Program-made: the position numbers and the translations under genes
Shown: piece by piece, positions 56,629-64,000 of the stretch
How the letters are laid out: every line of letters starts with the position of its first letter
Position numbering within the stretch: the stretch's first letter is position 1
Source of the DNA: Candidatus Woesearchaeota archaeon
GTDB taxonomy: Archaea > Nanobdellota > Nanobdellia > Woesearchaeales > ARS49
Assembly (NCBI GenBank): GCA_019323015.1
Contig: JAHWHY010000003.1
Coordinates: 32,741-96,740, forward strand
Direction: 5' to 3'
Length of the DNA: 64,000 bases
Notes under the pieces: generated by a model
What the model was told of the DNA's origin: nothing
The model's database searches: none
The model's input: the letters and a program-made list of their open reading frames with translations, nothing else

Positions 56629-57342
56629 ATGATGAGCTACTTAATACTAGTAAGACACGGAGAGTCCAGGTGGAATCTGGCTAATAAGTTCTGCGGCTGG
56701 GTTGATGTTCCTTTGAGTGAGAATGGCATCAAGGAGGCATTAAGTGCTGCAAAAAAATTAGAAGGGTTGACTTTGGATGTTGCTTTTACTTCTAAACTTG
56801 AAAGAGCGCAGGAAACACTGCTATTGATTCTTGCTAAACAAAAATTCACCGGCATCTTTCTTCATAACACTGGCAAGATGGCTAAGTGGTCTAAGCATCC
56901 TCATAAGCTTGAAAAGAACGAGATTCCCATCTATTCTGACACTGCTTTGAATGAAAGATATTATGGCAGACTGCAGGGCATGAACAAGGATGCTGCAAGA
57001 AGAAAATGGGGAAAGCCACAGGTTTTCAAGTGGAGAAGAAGTTATGATATCCGGCCTCCTGGCGGCGAATGTTTAAAGGATGTCTATAAAAGAACAGTTC
57101 CTTATTTCAAAAAAGTAATCATGCCGCACATAAGAAAAAAGAAGGATGTCATCATATCTGCTCACGGCAACAGCTTGAGAGCTTTAATTAAATACCTGGA
57201 TAATATTTCTGATGAAAAGATTCCTCACCTAGAACTTCCTACTGGAAAACCTATCATATACAAGTACACTAAAGGAAAATTAATCAAGGAAAAGCATAAG
57301 CATTCTTTCACAAGGCCTGTTCATTGGACTAGAAAGCCTTAG
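56629..57342 (+). CDS. gpmA: 2,3-bisphosphoglycerate-dependent phosphoglycerate mutase
   Basis: The 237-residue histidine-phosphatase-fold protein is the cofactor-dependent mutase: catalytic RHGESRWN (His10), CGWVDVPLSENG, TSKLERAQET, DTALNERYYGRLQG, RRSYDIRPPGGE and ISAHGNSLRAL (second His). It interconverts 3- and 2-phosphoglycerate in glycolysis/gluconeogenesis. The bacterial/eukaryal dPGM type is rarer in archaea than the iPGM type. AGAGGT precedes two consecutive ATGs. It is convergent with the ZIP gene by 4 nt. Confidence 0.95.
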   Translation: MMSYLILVRHGESRWNLANKFCGWVDVPLSENGIKEALSAAKKLEGLTLDVAFTSKLERAQETLLLILAKQKFTGIFLHNTGKMAKWSKHPHKLEKNEIPIYSDTALNERYYGRLQGMNKDAARRKWGKPQVFKWRRSYDIRPPGGECLKDVYKRTVPYFKKVIMPHIRKKKDVIISAHGNSLRALIKYLDNISDEKIPHLELPTGKPIIYKYTKGKLIKEKHKHSFTRPVHWTRKP

Positions 57343-58067
57343 TGTGACAATATTATCCCTATTGCAACAAGTATTCCTGCTAATAATGCAAGTAAAGTGT
57401 ATCTTTTTCCTTCTTGTTTTACTTCAGGCAATAAGTGTGTTGCTCCTACATATATCAAGGCTCCTGATGAAAGCGCAAGCAGTGCTCCTAGTGGCGCCCC
57501 ATGCAGTCTAGAAATAAAAGGGTATGAAACTAGTGCGCCTATTGGTGTTGATATTGCTGCTGCAATAAAAGAATACCATGCAGCCTTGTTTTTCTTGAAT
57601 CCTCCTCTTAGAAGTAAAAGATATGTTATTATTCCTTCTGGAAATTCGTGCAATACCATGCCTATTGCTGCGAGTATTCCTGTGTATATGCTTACGCTGA
57701 ATGTTACTGAGTATATTATCCCGTCAATAAAAGAATGAAAGCCTATGCCGAGCATTGGTATTATTCCAAATGCTTTTTTTCTTGTCTTTGCCGGCTCTCC
57801 GTGGCTGTATCCTATCACCAATCCAAATATATGCAGCAAAAGAAATCCTGCCAATAGATATATCGGCCCTTGTGCATTCATGACAAATGATTCTGGAACA
57901 AGATGAAGGAAAGACACTGCAATCAATACACCTGATGCAAATGCCATTACATATGCTATGTATTTTTTGCCTGTTTTTGCATGCTTGTTTATCAGGTATA
58001 TTCCTAAAGATGTTATCAGGCATGCTGTTATGCTTGCGATTGCAACTGCCAAGAATGTACTTCTCAT
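57339..58067 (-). CDS. ZIP-family metal transporter
   Basis: The 242-residue protein has eight predicted membrane helices with the ZIP signature GIGFHSFIDGII and VLHEFPEGIITYLLLL (the metal-binding His/Glu pairs in helices 4 and 5). A His-poor loop lies in the middle (YSHGEPAKTRKKA). It transports Zn2+ or related divalent metals across the membrane. It has an N-terminal start at an ATG with weak upstream signals. It is convergent with gpmA and divergent from the FabD-like gene. Confidence 0.9.
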   Translation of the reverse strand: MRSTFLAVAIASITACLITSLGIYLINKHAKTGKKYIAYVMAFASGVLIAVSFLHLVPESFVMNAQGPIYLLAGFLLLHIFGLVIGYSHGEPAKTRKKAFGIIPMLGIGFHSFIDGIIYSVTFSVSIYTGILAAIGMVLHEFPEGIITYLLLLRGGFKKNKAAWYSFIAAAISTPIGALVSYPFISRLHGAPLGALLALSSGALIYVGATHLLPEVKQEGKRYTLLALLAGILVAIGIILSH

Positions 58068-58175
58068 TTTATTCCTCTTTTTTTATGTTGTATTGCTTTA
58101 ATGATATAAAAGCTTTTCTTAGAACAAAACATTTTTATATGCTTTCACTGTTATCCTGCAAAAGACGGTGATATT

Positions 58176-59120
58176 ATGTCCATTTTCATGTTTCCAGGAC
58201 AGGCTGCCCAGATTCAGGCACCTGAAAGGGCATTAGTGACTACCTCTACTGAGCATATTTATTCTGCTTTTGATACTGTCATGCAAGAAAGATATGGCAT
58301 CCATAATTTTTCTCAAACAAAAATTTTTAGTGAAGATTCAAGCGTGACTTTTAATCCTTCTGAGAGTCAGGCTGCTAATTTTGTGAACAGCCTGGCAAGA
58401 GCTATTATTGAGGAAGAGGAAAAAGGCAGGCAGTGTGATGTATGTGTGGGTGATTCTGCTGGCGAGCACTCTATGATTGCTTTTGCAGGAGTGCATGGCG
58501 ACAGAAAAGACCCTCAGACAGTCAGGCAGGGCATTGAAATTATGCTTAACCGCGGTGAATTATATGCTCAGTGCAGGCCGAATGGTGAAGCTCCCACAAG
58601 AGAAAGGCCGTATACTATTATGTTTGTTGGTATTGAAAAAGCCCTGCTTGAAGATGCTGTTGCACAGATCCCTCCTGAATTAGGAAAAGCATGGGTTTCA
58701 AAAAGCAATGATGCTAAAAGTAATGGTATTGGGGGAGAGATTCTTGCTGTCAAGTTTGCTGCTGATTATCTTGTTAGAGAGTATGATGTTCCTAGAAGAT
58801 ATTGCATTCCTGTTCTTACAGATGCTCCTGTTCACACTCCTTTGATGGAAAGAGCAAGAAGAGGCATGGAAAAAACACTTGCGCCTGTTAAGTTTCATCA
58901 GCCTAATAAAAAAGTTATTATGATGTATTCTGGCAAACAAGAAACAGATCCTTCAAAGATTAAGCAGTGCCTCACTGGAATCATTGACACAACTGCGGAC
59001 TTTAACAGGAGCATTGTTCATGCTGTAAGCATGGGTTTTAAGGATGTTGTTCTTGCAACTGTCTGCAAAATGTACAAAAAAATGATAAAAAGAAGAAAAG
59101 ATGTTAAGCCTGTTGACTAA
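58176..59120 (+). CDS. FabD-like malonyl-CoA:ACP transacylase homologue
   Basis: The 314-residue protein has the AT/FabD fold: FPGQAAQ (oxyanion Gln), GDSAGEHSM (catalytic Ser94 within GDSAGE; usually GHSxGE), IEIMLNRGEL (Arg126, the residue that binds a carboxyl group of malonyl-CoA) and DAPVHTPLM (catalytic His220). All key residues are present. No ACP, KAS or other Fab gene is in the window. Archaea do not normally make fatty acids with ACP, so it may transfer a carboxyacyl group in another pathway. It has its own Shine-Dalgarno-like GGTGAT. Confidence 0.85.
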   Translation: MSIFMFPGQAAQIQAPERALVTTSTEHIYSAFDTVMQERYGIHNFSQTKIFSEDSSVTFNPSESQAANFVNSLARAIIEEEEKGRQCDVCVGDSAGEHSMIAFAGVHGDRKDPQTVRQGIEIMLNRGELYAQCRPNGEAPTRERPYTIMFVGIEKALLEDAVAQIPPELGKAWVSKSNDAKSNGIGGEILAVKFAADYLVREYDVPRRYCIPVLTDAPVHTPLMERARRGMEKTLAPVKFHQPNKKVIMMYSGKQETDPSKIKQCLTGIIDTTADFNRSIVHAVSMGFKDVVLATVCKMYKKMIKRRKDVKPVD

Positions 59121-59440
59121 ATTTTTTCAAGGATAGCGTCTATCTTTTCTTTAAGAGCGTCTTTTTCCATTGAGCCCACTATTCTGTCTACTTCTTCTCC
59201 TTTGTTGAAAACAATTAAACAAGGGATTCCCCTGACACTGAATTGGCCTGCAAACTCTTGGTTATTTTCTACATTTAGTTTTGCAAACTTTAGCTTTCCT
59301 TCATAGTCTTTGCTTGTTTCCTCAAACACTGGCGCCATTGCCATGCATGGCCCGCACCAGCTTGCCCAGAAGTCTACTATTACCGGCGTATCAGCGTTTT
59401 TTACTTCTTTTTCAAAATTATCTTTTGTCAGTTCTAACAT
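59117..59440 (-). CDS. trxA: Thioredoxin
   Basis: The 107-residue thioredoxin has WCGPC (28-32), DFWASWCGPC, KLNVENNQEFAGQFSVRGIPCLIVF (cis-Pro loop) and a normal C-terminal helix. It reduces disulfides in the cytosol. Its Shine-Dalgarno GGAGGG lies inside the end of the NYN gene, and the genes overlap by 23 nt, so the two are co-translated. The Cys after the cis-Pro (GIPCLI) is unusual. Confidence 0.96.
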   Translation of the reverse strand: MLELTKDNFEKEVKNADTPVIVDFWASWCGPCMAMAPVFEETSKDYEGKLKFAKLNVENNQEFAGQFSVRGIPCLIVFNKGEEVDRIVGSMEKDALKEKIDAILEKI

Positions 59441-59966
59441 TTTTTGTCTCCCTCCGTTTTATCAAGTATTTTTTTTGATCTTTATCAAGGTCTGTGAATT
59501 CATCTGCTTCATCTTTCACTAGTTTTGATGCGCTCTTGCCAAATGCAACTACCTCTGCTCTGCATCCTTGTGCTCTTCTTAGGTGCTGCAATAAAGGCTG
59601 GAAGTCTCCATCTCCTGACACTATTACAACAGTGTCTAATCTTGGCGCTAGTTCTATTGCATCCATTGCTATTCCTACATCCCAGTCTCCTTTTTTTGCT
59701 CCGCCTGCAAATATCTGAAGTTCTTTTCCTTTGACCTCAAAACCTATTTTTGTCAAGGCATCAAAAAATGCCTCTCTTTTTGCTTCTTCTGTCTTGATTA
59801 CATAGGCTATTGCTCTGACAAGTGTTCTTCCTTTCACAGCTGCCTCTAGTATTGCCTTGAAATTCGCTTTTGCATTGTACATGAATTTAGCGCTGTAGAA
59901 CATGTTTTGCACGTCTACAAAAACCCCTATTCTTTGGGCTTTTGGGCTTCTTAATTGTACTGTCAT
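59418..59966 (-). CDS. NYN-domain (LabA-like) nuclease
   Basis: The 182-residue PIN-like protein has GVFVDVQNMFYSAK (first Asp), KGDWDVGIAMDAIEL (Asp pair) and VVIVSGDGDFQPLLQHLRR (Asp-x-Asp). The four acidic residues form the NYN metal site. Such enzymes cleave RNA. The C-terminal extension is basic (KKYLIKRRETKNVRTDKR) and may bind RNA. Operon with thioredoxin by overlap. Confidence 0.92.
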   Translation of the reverse strand: MTVQLRSPKAQRIGVFVDVQNMFYSAKFMYNAKANFKAILEAAVKGRTLVRAIAYVIKTEEAKREAFFDALTKIGFEVKGKELQIFAGGAKKGDWDVGIAMDAIELAPRLDTVVIVSGDGDFQPLLQHLRRAQGCRAEVVAFGKSASKLVKDEADEFTDLDKDQKKYLIKRRETKNVRTDKR

Positions 59967-60058
59967 ATCAATTCACCTTTTGTTGTTTGGTTATTGGTTT
60001 GTAGTTAGTGGTTTGTAGTTATTTGGTTATTCGGAGTTCGGTATTCGACAACTACTTA
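59967..60058. repeat. Low-complexity intergenic DNA with GGTTTGTAGTTA repeats
   Basis: GGTTTGTAGTTA occurs at 59996-60007 and 60010-60021, and TTGGTTATT variants occur beside it. ACTACTTACTACCTACTACTTACT (60050-60073) is a simple TAC/TTA tract. Composition differs from the rest of the window. No gene is seen. Confidence 0.55.
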
Positions 60059-60250
60059 CTACCTACTACTTACTTTCTTAACACAATATTCAAATCCGCA
60101 GTTTGTGCACCTGAAGCATCCTTTCTCTACATCAAATTCTAGTGTTGGTTTCATGCACTTCGGGCACCTGCTTTTTGTTGGAGGTATCTCTACCTTGGTA
60201 TTAAGCTTTTCATCCATCTCTTTTTTCCATTTCTCAAGTAAGTCATCCAT
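60059..60250 (-). CDS. Small zinc-ribbon protein (63 aa)
   Basis: Two CxxC pairs (CPKC at about 29-32 and CTNC at about 48-51) with the GFEYC pattern make a zinc ribbon like those of archaeal transcription and translation factors. The N-terminal helix (MDDLLEKWKKEMDEKLN) precedes it. It is probably nucleic-acid binding. A TATA-like sequence near 60270-60280 (minus strand) suggests a leaderless mRNA. Confidence 0.78.
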   Translation of the reverse strand: MDDLLEKWKKEMDEKLNTKVEIPPTKSRCPKCMKPTLEFDVEKGCFRCTNCGFEYCVKKVSSR

Positions 60251-60285
60251 AAGAAAGAGCTATAAAGTAGAGTATAAAAATGTTT

Positions 60286-61392
60286 TTATTTGCCGGCAGC
60301 ATACCTCTCAATATATACTTTGGGCACGATTAGCTCGCTTTGCTTTAACTGCAGTTCTCTGGCAGAGTCATAGAAAAGATTGAAAAATTCCCCTAAAGTC
60401 TTGAGTTTAAGAACTTTCTTTGAGACACTTTTGTGAATATCTTCTGGAATCTCGTTTTCTCTCAGCAAATCACCCATGCGAACATCTCCTCGGGTTTCTG
60501 CTCTTTTTTTCATTTCAGCAAGTGCAATTATCTTGAATAAAAGAGGGCCTTGTGCATAAGGAGAAAGTATTTCTTCTGTCTTTAGGTCGCTTCCAGAACA
60601 TTTCCTGCCAGGATACATATCTAAAAGCTCTAAATGCTTTGCAAATTTTTTGTATGTCATTGTTTTTTGGTTGTTGCAATAATTTAGAACCTCTGTTAGC
60701 GTGTCTGTGTGCCTTGCAAGGCGTTCACGGAAAAAACGCTCAGGAGAAGCTGTAAAGTCTTCTTCAGGTAAAGTCTTGTCAAACTCAAAAAAAGTTCTGT
60801 CAAATGAGGCAAATCCCTCTGTTCTTGTATCAAACAGATATTTTAAAAAATAATTCTTTAGATTGACTGAAGCAACATCAAGTTCGCCTTTCTTATTTTT
60901 CTTTACTCTGTAAATACTGCTGTACTTTCCGCGGTTCTCATGAGCATATTGTAAAAAGTGTCTGTCTATGTGGTGCCTGAACTCGTGTTGAATAACATCA
61001 TAAGTTTCGTCAAGGCTTGAAAAAATGCCGTATATCTGCCTGAAAAGAACGCCATTATTTATGCTAAAAACAGCTTTTGAGTCGCTTGATTCTGATAAGT
61101 AATATCGTGCGAGGCAGAAGTTTTCTGCAAAAGAGGATATCTTGCGGTAATAATCTTCTATTCTGTATTCTGCACTAAAGTCTCCGTTTAATTCATTTTT
61201 TGCAATGACTTCTTCTATGACTGCTCTTGTTTTAGAGGCAAAGTCGTCCATGAATTCATCAAAACTTTCATATTGAGGAAAAACATCTTTAACTAGACTG
61301 TTTTTTTGCCCTGTTTGCCATTCAGTCCATGCATTTTTCCAGAGCGTTCTTACTCCGTCCTCTATAATCAAGTCAATTGTAGTCATCGTCAT
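60286..61392 (-). CDS. HEXXH metallopeptidase-like protein in kinase operon (368 aa)
   Basis: The zincin motif HEFRHHIDRH (136-145) holds the zinc His pair and Glu. A downstream Glu in DTRTEGFASF (about E192) is the expected third ligand of gluzincins. The rest is helical (about 200-368). There is no signal peptide, so it is cytosolic. It lies 5 nt after the Ser/Thr kinase gene. ATG 61386, with AAGGG eight bases upstream, is an alternative start. A kinase-controlled protease is plausible but unproven. Confidence 0.82.
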   Translation of the reverse strand: MTMTTIDLIIEDGVRTLWKNAWTEWQTGQKNSLVKDVFPQYESFDEFMDDFASKTRAVIEEVIAKNELNGDFSAEYRIEDYYRKISSFAENFCLARYYLSESSDSKAVFSINNGVLFRQIYGIFSSLDETYDVIQHEFRHHIDRHFLQYAHENRGKYSSIYRVKKNKKGELDVASVNLKNYFLKYLFDTRTEGFASFDRTFFEFDKTLPEEDFTASPERFFRERLARHTDTLTEVLNYCNNQKTMTYKKFAKHLELLDMYPGRKCSGSDLKTEEILSPYAQGPLLFKIIALAEMKKRAETRGDVRMGDLLRENEIPEDIHKSVSKKVLKLKTLGEFFNLFYDSARELQLKQSELIVPKVYIERYAAGK

Positions 61393-61397
61393 TACCC

Positions 61398-63200
61398 TTA
61401 TTTGCCCATGATATAATCAAGTGCCTGCTTTGCAAGATCAGGGTATGCTATTGCAAGTGCTGCTGTGCCTGCAACTGCCGCAGTTCCAACCAAGGCTGCT
61501 GCCGCCCCTACTGGCTTTAGAACTCTTAGTGCTGGTTTTATAAGATATCTTGTTGCAATGCCTCCGCCTGCAAGCCTTTCCTTAATCATCTGGCTTTTTT
61601 GCTGGTCTTGGTATAATTCTTCATCAAATTCTCTTCTGTAGTGTGTGAATGATTCTAGTGTGAATTTTTGCGGCGAGATTTCCCTTGATTTTAAATCCTC
61701 GTTTACAACTGGGGGGTCTTCCCCTCTTTTCAGGGCATTCAGGTCTGCCATGTATGCGTTTACTGTCTGGTATCTCCTGTTTTTGTCTCTGTGCAATAGC
61801 TTTGCCATGACAAGGTCTATGTTTTGCAGCATTCTTTGTTTTTCTGGTTTTGGAAGCTTTTTCTCTTCTATGTATTGGTCTACATGGAGATTGACTCCTT
61901 TTGTCTGGCTTGGCATTAAGGGGAGTGTGTCATTGCTTAAAAGCATTGAAACAACTCCTTCTGGTTTTGTTGTTATCAGTGCGTTTGGTGTCTCGCCGAC
62001 CAGGCATTCGTATAGTGTTGCGCCTACTGCATAAATGTCTGCTCTTGCATCAATAGGATCCCCAACTGCCTGTTCTGGGGGGAAATAATGCGGTGTTCCC
62101 AGGACTGCGCCTAGCTCTGTTATGCTTGTCTGCTTGCCGTCAAGTTTTTTTAGGAAGCCCGTGTCGATTATTTTAGACACGCCGTCTTTTGTGATGATTA
62201 CATTGGATCTCTTGAAATCCCTGTGCATCAGTCCTAGCCTGTGCAGCTCCCTCAGGCCGTCTCCAATCTGCACTGCAAAATCAATTTTTTGCTCCAGGCC
62301 TGATGTTGCAAACTCGTATGGAGTCATTGCATTGTCAATGAGCTGTTGCGCGTTCATGATTAGTTTAGATTCATCTTTATCAGCATTAGGCCTGTCTACT
62401 TCATCAACTGCAAAAATATAAGCAAGGTTTTTGTGGTCAAGTCCTGCGACTATTTTTTCACGTTTAAAGAGCCTTTGATATCCGTGGGGCAGCCATGCCA
62501 GCTTGATGCAGACTTTTCCTCTTGGCGCTGTTTTCTTGTAGCGTGTTTTCATCAGTTCAACAATTTCCCTGTCATTCATTGCTTCAGCTTCTTCAAGGGC
62601 CTCGTCATGAACAGCTTCAAACACCAGGTCTCTATACAAACCAGCAAGTTCTTCTGGTTTTATTTCGTCAATTCCTAAATACTTTTTTAATTTATTCAGC
62701 ATAAAATCCGACTGTAGAAACACGTGTGCTTCTTCTATTTGTATATCTTTAATATCTAATATCTCTTTTACTTTTTCCACCATGTCGCTTGTTTTCAAAA
62801 ACTCGTGCGCTTCTTCCTGTGCATAGAATTCCCTGCAGTTGTAGGGGTTGTAAACAGTTCTTCCTTCAAATACTGCTCCAAATGCGCCCATGCCCAGTAT
62901 TCTTTGCGGAGTCATGTCTTCTCTGTCTCTGTTGTCCATTGATATAAGGAAATCCCAGATATTGTCTTTTGTGTTTACTTTTCTGTATTTTCTTTTTGTT
63001 GAATCTCCTGGCAGTTTTCTGTGAACTATGCTTGTTCCTTCCTTTAAGAGCCTTTCTACCTTGCCTTGGCGCTCTCCAATGTCCTGGTGAGAAGCAGGCT
63101 GTGATTTTGCGCCTGTGGCTGTAAGAGCCTGCCGGCTATTTTTTGCCAATATCTCTTCTCTGATCTTCTTTGCCAATAAACTTTCTTTAGATCTTGCCAT
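61398..63200 (-). CDS. Hanks-type Ser/Thr protein kinase with helical insertion and C-terminal membrane segment (600 aa)
   Basis: Kinase motifs: G-loop GMGAFG (103-108), Lys233 in VCIKLAW, HRDFKRSN (326-333), DTG instead of DFG (346-348), PPEQ instead of APEQ (374-377) and the F-helix DIYAVGATLYECL. About 125 residues separate the G-loop from Lys233 (normally about 15-20). This insertion contains two near-identical helical units (about 129-155 and 156-182, EEAHEFLK/EEAHVFLQ). A hydrophobic C-terminal segment (about 565-590, VGAAAALVGTAAVAGTAALAIA) may be a membrane anchor. The kinase is probably active. It overlaps the RHH gene by 14 nt and is followed by the peptidase gene. Confidence 0.92.
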   Translation of the reverse strand: MARSKESLLAKKIREEILAKNSRQALTATGAKSQPASHQDIGERQGKVERLLKEGTSIVHRKLPGDSTKRKYRKVNTKDNIWDFLISMDNRDREDMTPQRILGMGAFGAVFEGRTVYNPYNCREFYAQEEAHEFLKTSDMVEKVKEILDIKDIQIEEAHVFLQSDFMLNKLKKYLGIDEIKPEELAGLYRDLVFEAVHDEALEEAEAMNDREIVELMKTRYKKTAPRGKVCIKLAWLPHGYQRLFKREKIVAGLDHKNLAYIFAVDEVDRPNADKDESKLIMNAQQLIDNAMTPYEFATSGLEQKIDFAVQIGDGLRELHRLGLMHRDFKRSNVIITKDGVSKIIDTGFLKKLDGKQTSITELGAVLGTPHYFPPEQAVGDPIDARADIYAVGATLYECLVGETPNALITTKPEGVVSMLLSNDTLPLMPSQTKGVNLHVDQYIEEKKLPKPEKQRMLQNIDLVMAKLLHRDKNRRYQTVNAYMADLNALKRGEDPPVVNEDLKSREISPQKFTLESFTHYRREFDEELYQDQQKSQMIKERLAGGGIATRYLIKPALRVLKPVGAAAALVGTAAVAGTAALAIAYPDLAKQALDYIMGK

Positions 63201-63327
63201 TTCTCAAAAACTCCTGTATAGCGTATTCTATCACGTGGCTCTTGTTCCTGAATAGGCCTTGCTTTAGCTTGGCCTCTATCTTGGATATCAGTCTCTTGTC
63301 CACTGTTATTGATAGTTTCTGTTTCAT
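63187..63327 (-). CDS. Ribbon-helix-helix (CopG-like) regulator, 46 aa
   Basis: The ATG at 63327 starts MKQKLSITVDKRLISKIEAK and the product ends QEFLRNGKI. It has the RHH layout: a beta strand (KLSITVD), helix 1 (KRLISKIEAKLKQ), the turn GLFRNKS, and helix 2 (HVIEYAIQEFLRN). Its end overlaps the kinase gene by 14 nt, so it is the first gene of that operon. It probably autoregulates the operon. Other reading: antitoxin, but no toxin gene is adjacent. Confidence 0.82.
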   Translation of the reverse strand: MKQKLSITVDKRLISKIEAKLKQGLFRNKSHVIEYAIQEFLRNGKI

Positions 63328-63479
63328 CGTATTTTATAGTATAAGGTAGGATATTGTCGCCCTTTATAAAGTTAAGGGTATATTTATCATCATAAAGTGG
63401 TTACTAAATAAAATAACCAAAACATTTATATATGAGTTAATACTAAATAGTTATTAATTAATAAAAATTAGTGATAAAT
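63328..63479. promoter_or_regulatory. Divergent promoters, kinase operon and 63480 gene
   Basis: On the minus strand CTTTATAAAG (about 63361-63370) is a TATA box for the RHH-kinase operon. On the plus strand ACATTTATATATG (63422-63434) is a TATA box for the 63480 gene. No other gene is seen. Confidence 0.6.
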
Positions 63480-63752
63480 ATGTTACAAAAATTAAAACAT
63501 GCCCCAACGCTCAATACGATTCGCATGGTAGAAGAAACTCTAAAGAACATGGATGAAAGCGTCATTACAATCGCTGAATTAAAAAGAAGGCTTCCAAAAC
63601 AAGTTAATCATAACACATTGAAAACAATTCTTGAATATCTTGATGAGAGCAACAAGATTCTGATTGGAATTAAGGGCATTACTTGGATACAAAATGATAA
63701 TCCAAGACTAAGGAAAGCAATTGCTAATGGATGGGTATGGAAATCTAAATAA
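63480..63752 (+). CDS. Small winged-helix-like protein (90 aa)
   Basis: ATG 63480 (MLQKLKHAPTLNTI) is chosen; an in-frame GTG nine bases upstream (63471) is possible. The pattern TIAELKRRLPKQVNHNTLKTILEYLDESNKILIGIKGITWI resembles a winged helix (recognition helix NHNTLKTILEYL, wing ILIGIKGI). It ends KAIANGWVWKSK. It is probably a small DNA-binding regulator. A toxin-like gene follows 66 nt later. Confidence 0.65.
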   Translation: MLQKLKHAPTLNTIRMVEETLKNMDESVITIAELKRRLPKQVNHNTLKTILEYLDESNKILIGIKGITWIQNDNPRLRKAIANGWVWKSK

Positions 63753-63818
63753 AAACACCGAAAGCTTTCCGAAAAAATATGGGTTAATGTTATAAAACAT
63801 TATTTTCTAAACTATTTT

Positions 63819-64000
63819 ATGAATAAAGAGACTAAAATAATTTTTTCATCAGAAGCAAAAGAGGTTTATGACTTGTTAAGTAATAGGACTGGTAAAAAAG
63901 AGCAAATGCTTTTAAAAGCAATTAATCACAAATTAGAGTTAGTTGAGAAAAATATTTATTACGGAAATATTATTTCTAAAAAATTAATTCCTTCAGAGTA
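63819..64000 (+). CDS. RelE/ParE-like toxin-family protein, 3' end outside window
   Basis: The ATG at 63819 starts MNKETKIIFSSEAKEVYDLL and continues in frame to the window end: NRTGKKEQMLLKAI, LVEKNIYYGNIISKKLIPSEY. The layout (EAKEVYDLL, then NxxYGxxIxKKLIPxEY) is typical of an archaeal RelE/ParE-like family, which cleaves mRNA or binds gyrase. TATAAAAC about 26 nt upstream suggests a leaderless mRNA. No antitoxin is seen before it unless the 63480 protein serves as one. Confidence 0.65.
   Translation, partial: MNKETKIIFSSEAKEVYDLLSNRTGKKEQMLLKAINHKLELVEKNIYYGNIISKKLIPSE

Noticed and set aside
59967..60073. Telomere- or CRISPR-like repeat in the NYN/zinc-ribbon gap
   Set aside because: Only two exact 12-bp copies plus simple TAC/TTA tracts; interpreted as low-complexity intergenic DNA.
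1..64000. rRNA genes, tRNA genes and riboswitches
   Set aside because: No recognisable tRNA T-arm/anticodon pattern, rRNA core segment or known riboswitch core was seen in the gaps; automated scanning would be decisive.

Overview
The window is a gene-dense stretch of an AT-rich archaeal chromosome, most likely from a DPANN-type lineage (Woesearchaeota/Pacearchaeota-like). Evidence is the archaeal ribosomal proteins eL15 and L10e/uL16, an archaeal/eukaryal-type ATP-dependent DNA ligase, TrmB, AbrB-PhoU and double Lrp regulators, an archaeal Ogg2 glycosylase, DUF483, and archaeal core promoters (a BRE such as CGAAA followed by TTTATAAA). These promoters often sit about 26 nt before the start codon, which implies leaderless mRNAs. 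Other genes carry a GAGGTG Shine-Dalgarno sequence. Many genes are small, membrane-anchored or unrecognised. The lineage assignment is inference; no rRNA or tRNA is visible.

Layout. 1-8.5 kb: the 3' end of a superoxide dismutase, small membrane proteins, Ogg2, FKBP, Nudix, a TudS-DUF1722 protein, TspO, UV endonuclease and a shortened PfkB sugar kinase. 8.5-14.5 kb: an FHA protein and a chaperone operon (grpE-dnaK-HAD-HD-dnaJ), divergent from DUF3467 and a winged-helix regulator. 14.5-16.7 kb: a methyltransferase/TrmB pair bounded by duplicated gene ends. 16.7-27 kb: an accessory signalling region with a tightly overlapping operon (LPF-repeat protein, Lrp-like regulator, Ser/Thr kinase, MoxR AAA+ ATPase, HEXXH-plus-VWA protein), a divergent AbrB-PhoU regulator and an LRR protein fused to an APH-type kinase. 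27.5-34.3 kb: two large exported proteins. 34.4-42.6 kb: eL15, DUF483, DNA ligase with a duplicated 3' end, a Toprim-like relic and L10e. 42.7-49.4 kb: regulators, an M16 peptidase and a viperin-like radical SAM enzyme near Nudix, Maf and HAD proteins. 49.4-52.3 kb: a four-gene exported, pilin-like operon. 52.3-60 kb: DsbA-like, TpiA, GpmA, ZIP, a FabD-like acyltransferase, thioredoxin and NYN nuclease. 60-64 kb: a second kinase locus (RHH protein, Ser/Thr kinase with a repeat insertion, HEXXH peptidase), a winged-helix-like protein and a truncated RelE-like gene.

The most unusual theme is eukaryote-like protein phosphorylation. Two Hanks-type kinases are each encoded with a predicted HEXXH protein. 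One locus also has a MoxR/VWA module. A free FHA phosphothreonine-reader lies elsewhere in the window, and no PP2C phosphatase is visible. The second theme is duplicated 3' gene ends, at the DNA ligase and at the winged-helix regulator, which suggests recombination or integration at gene ends.
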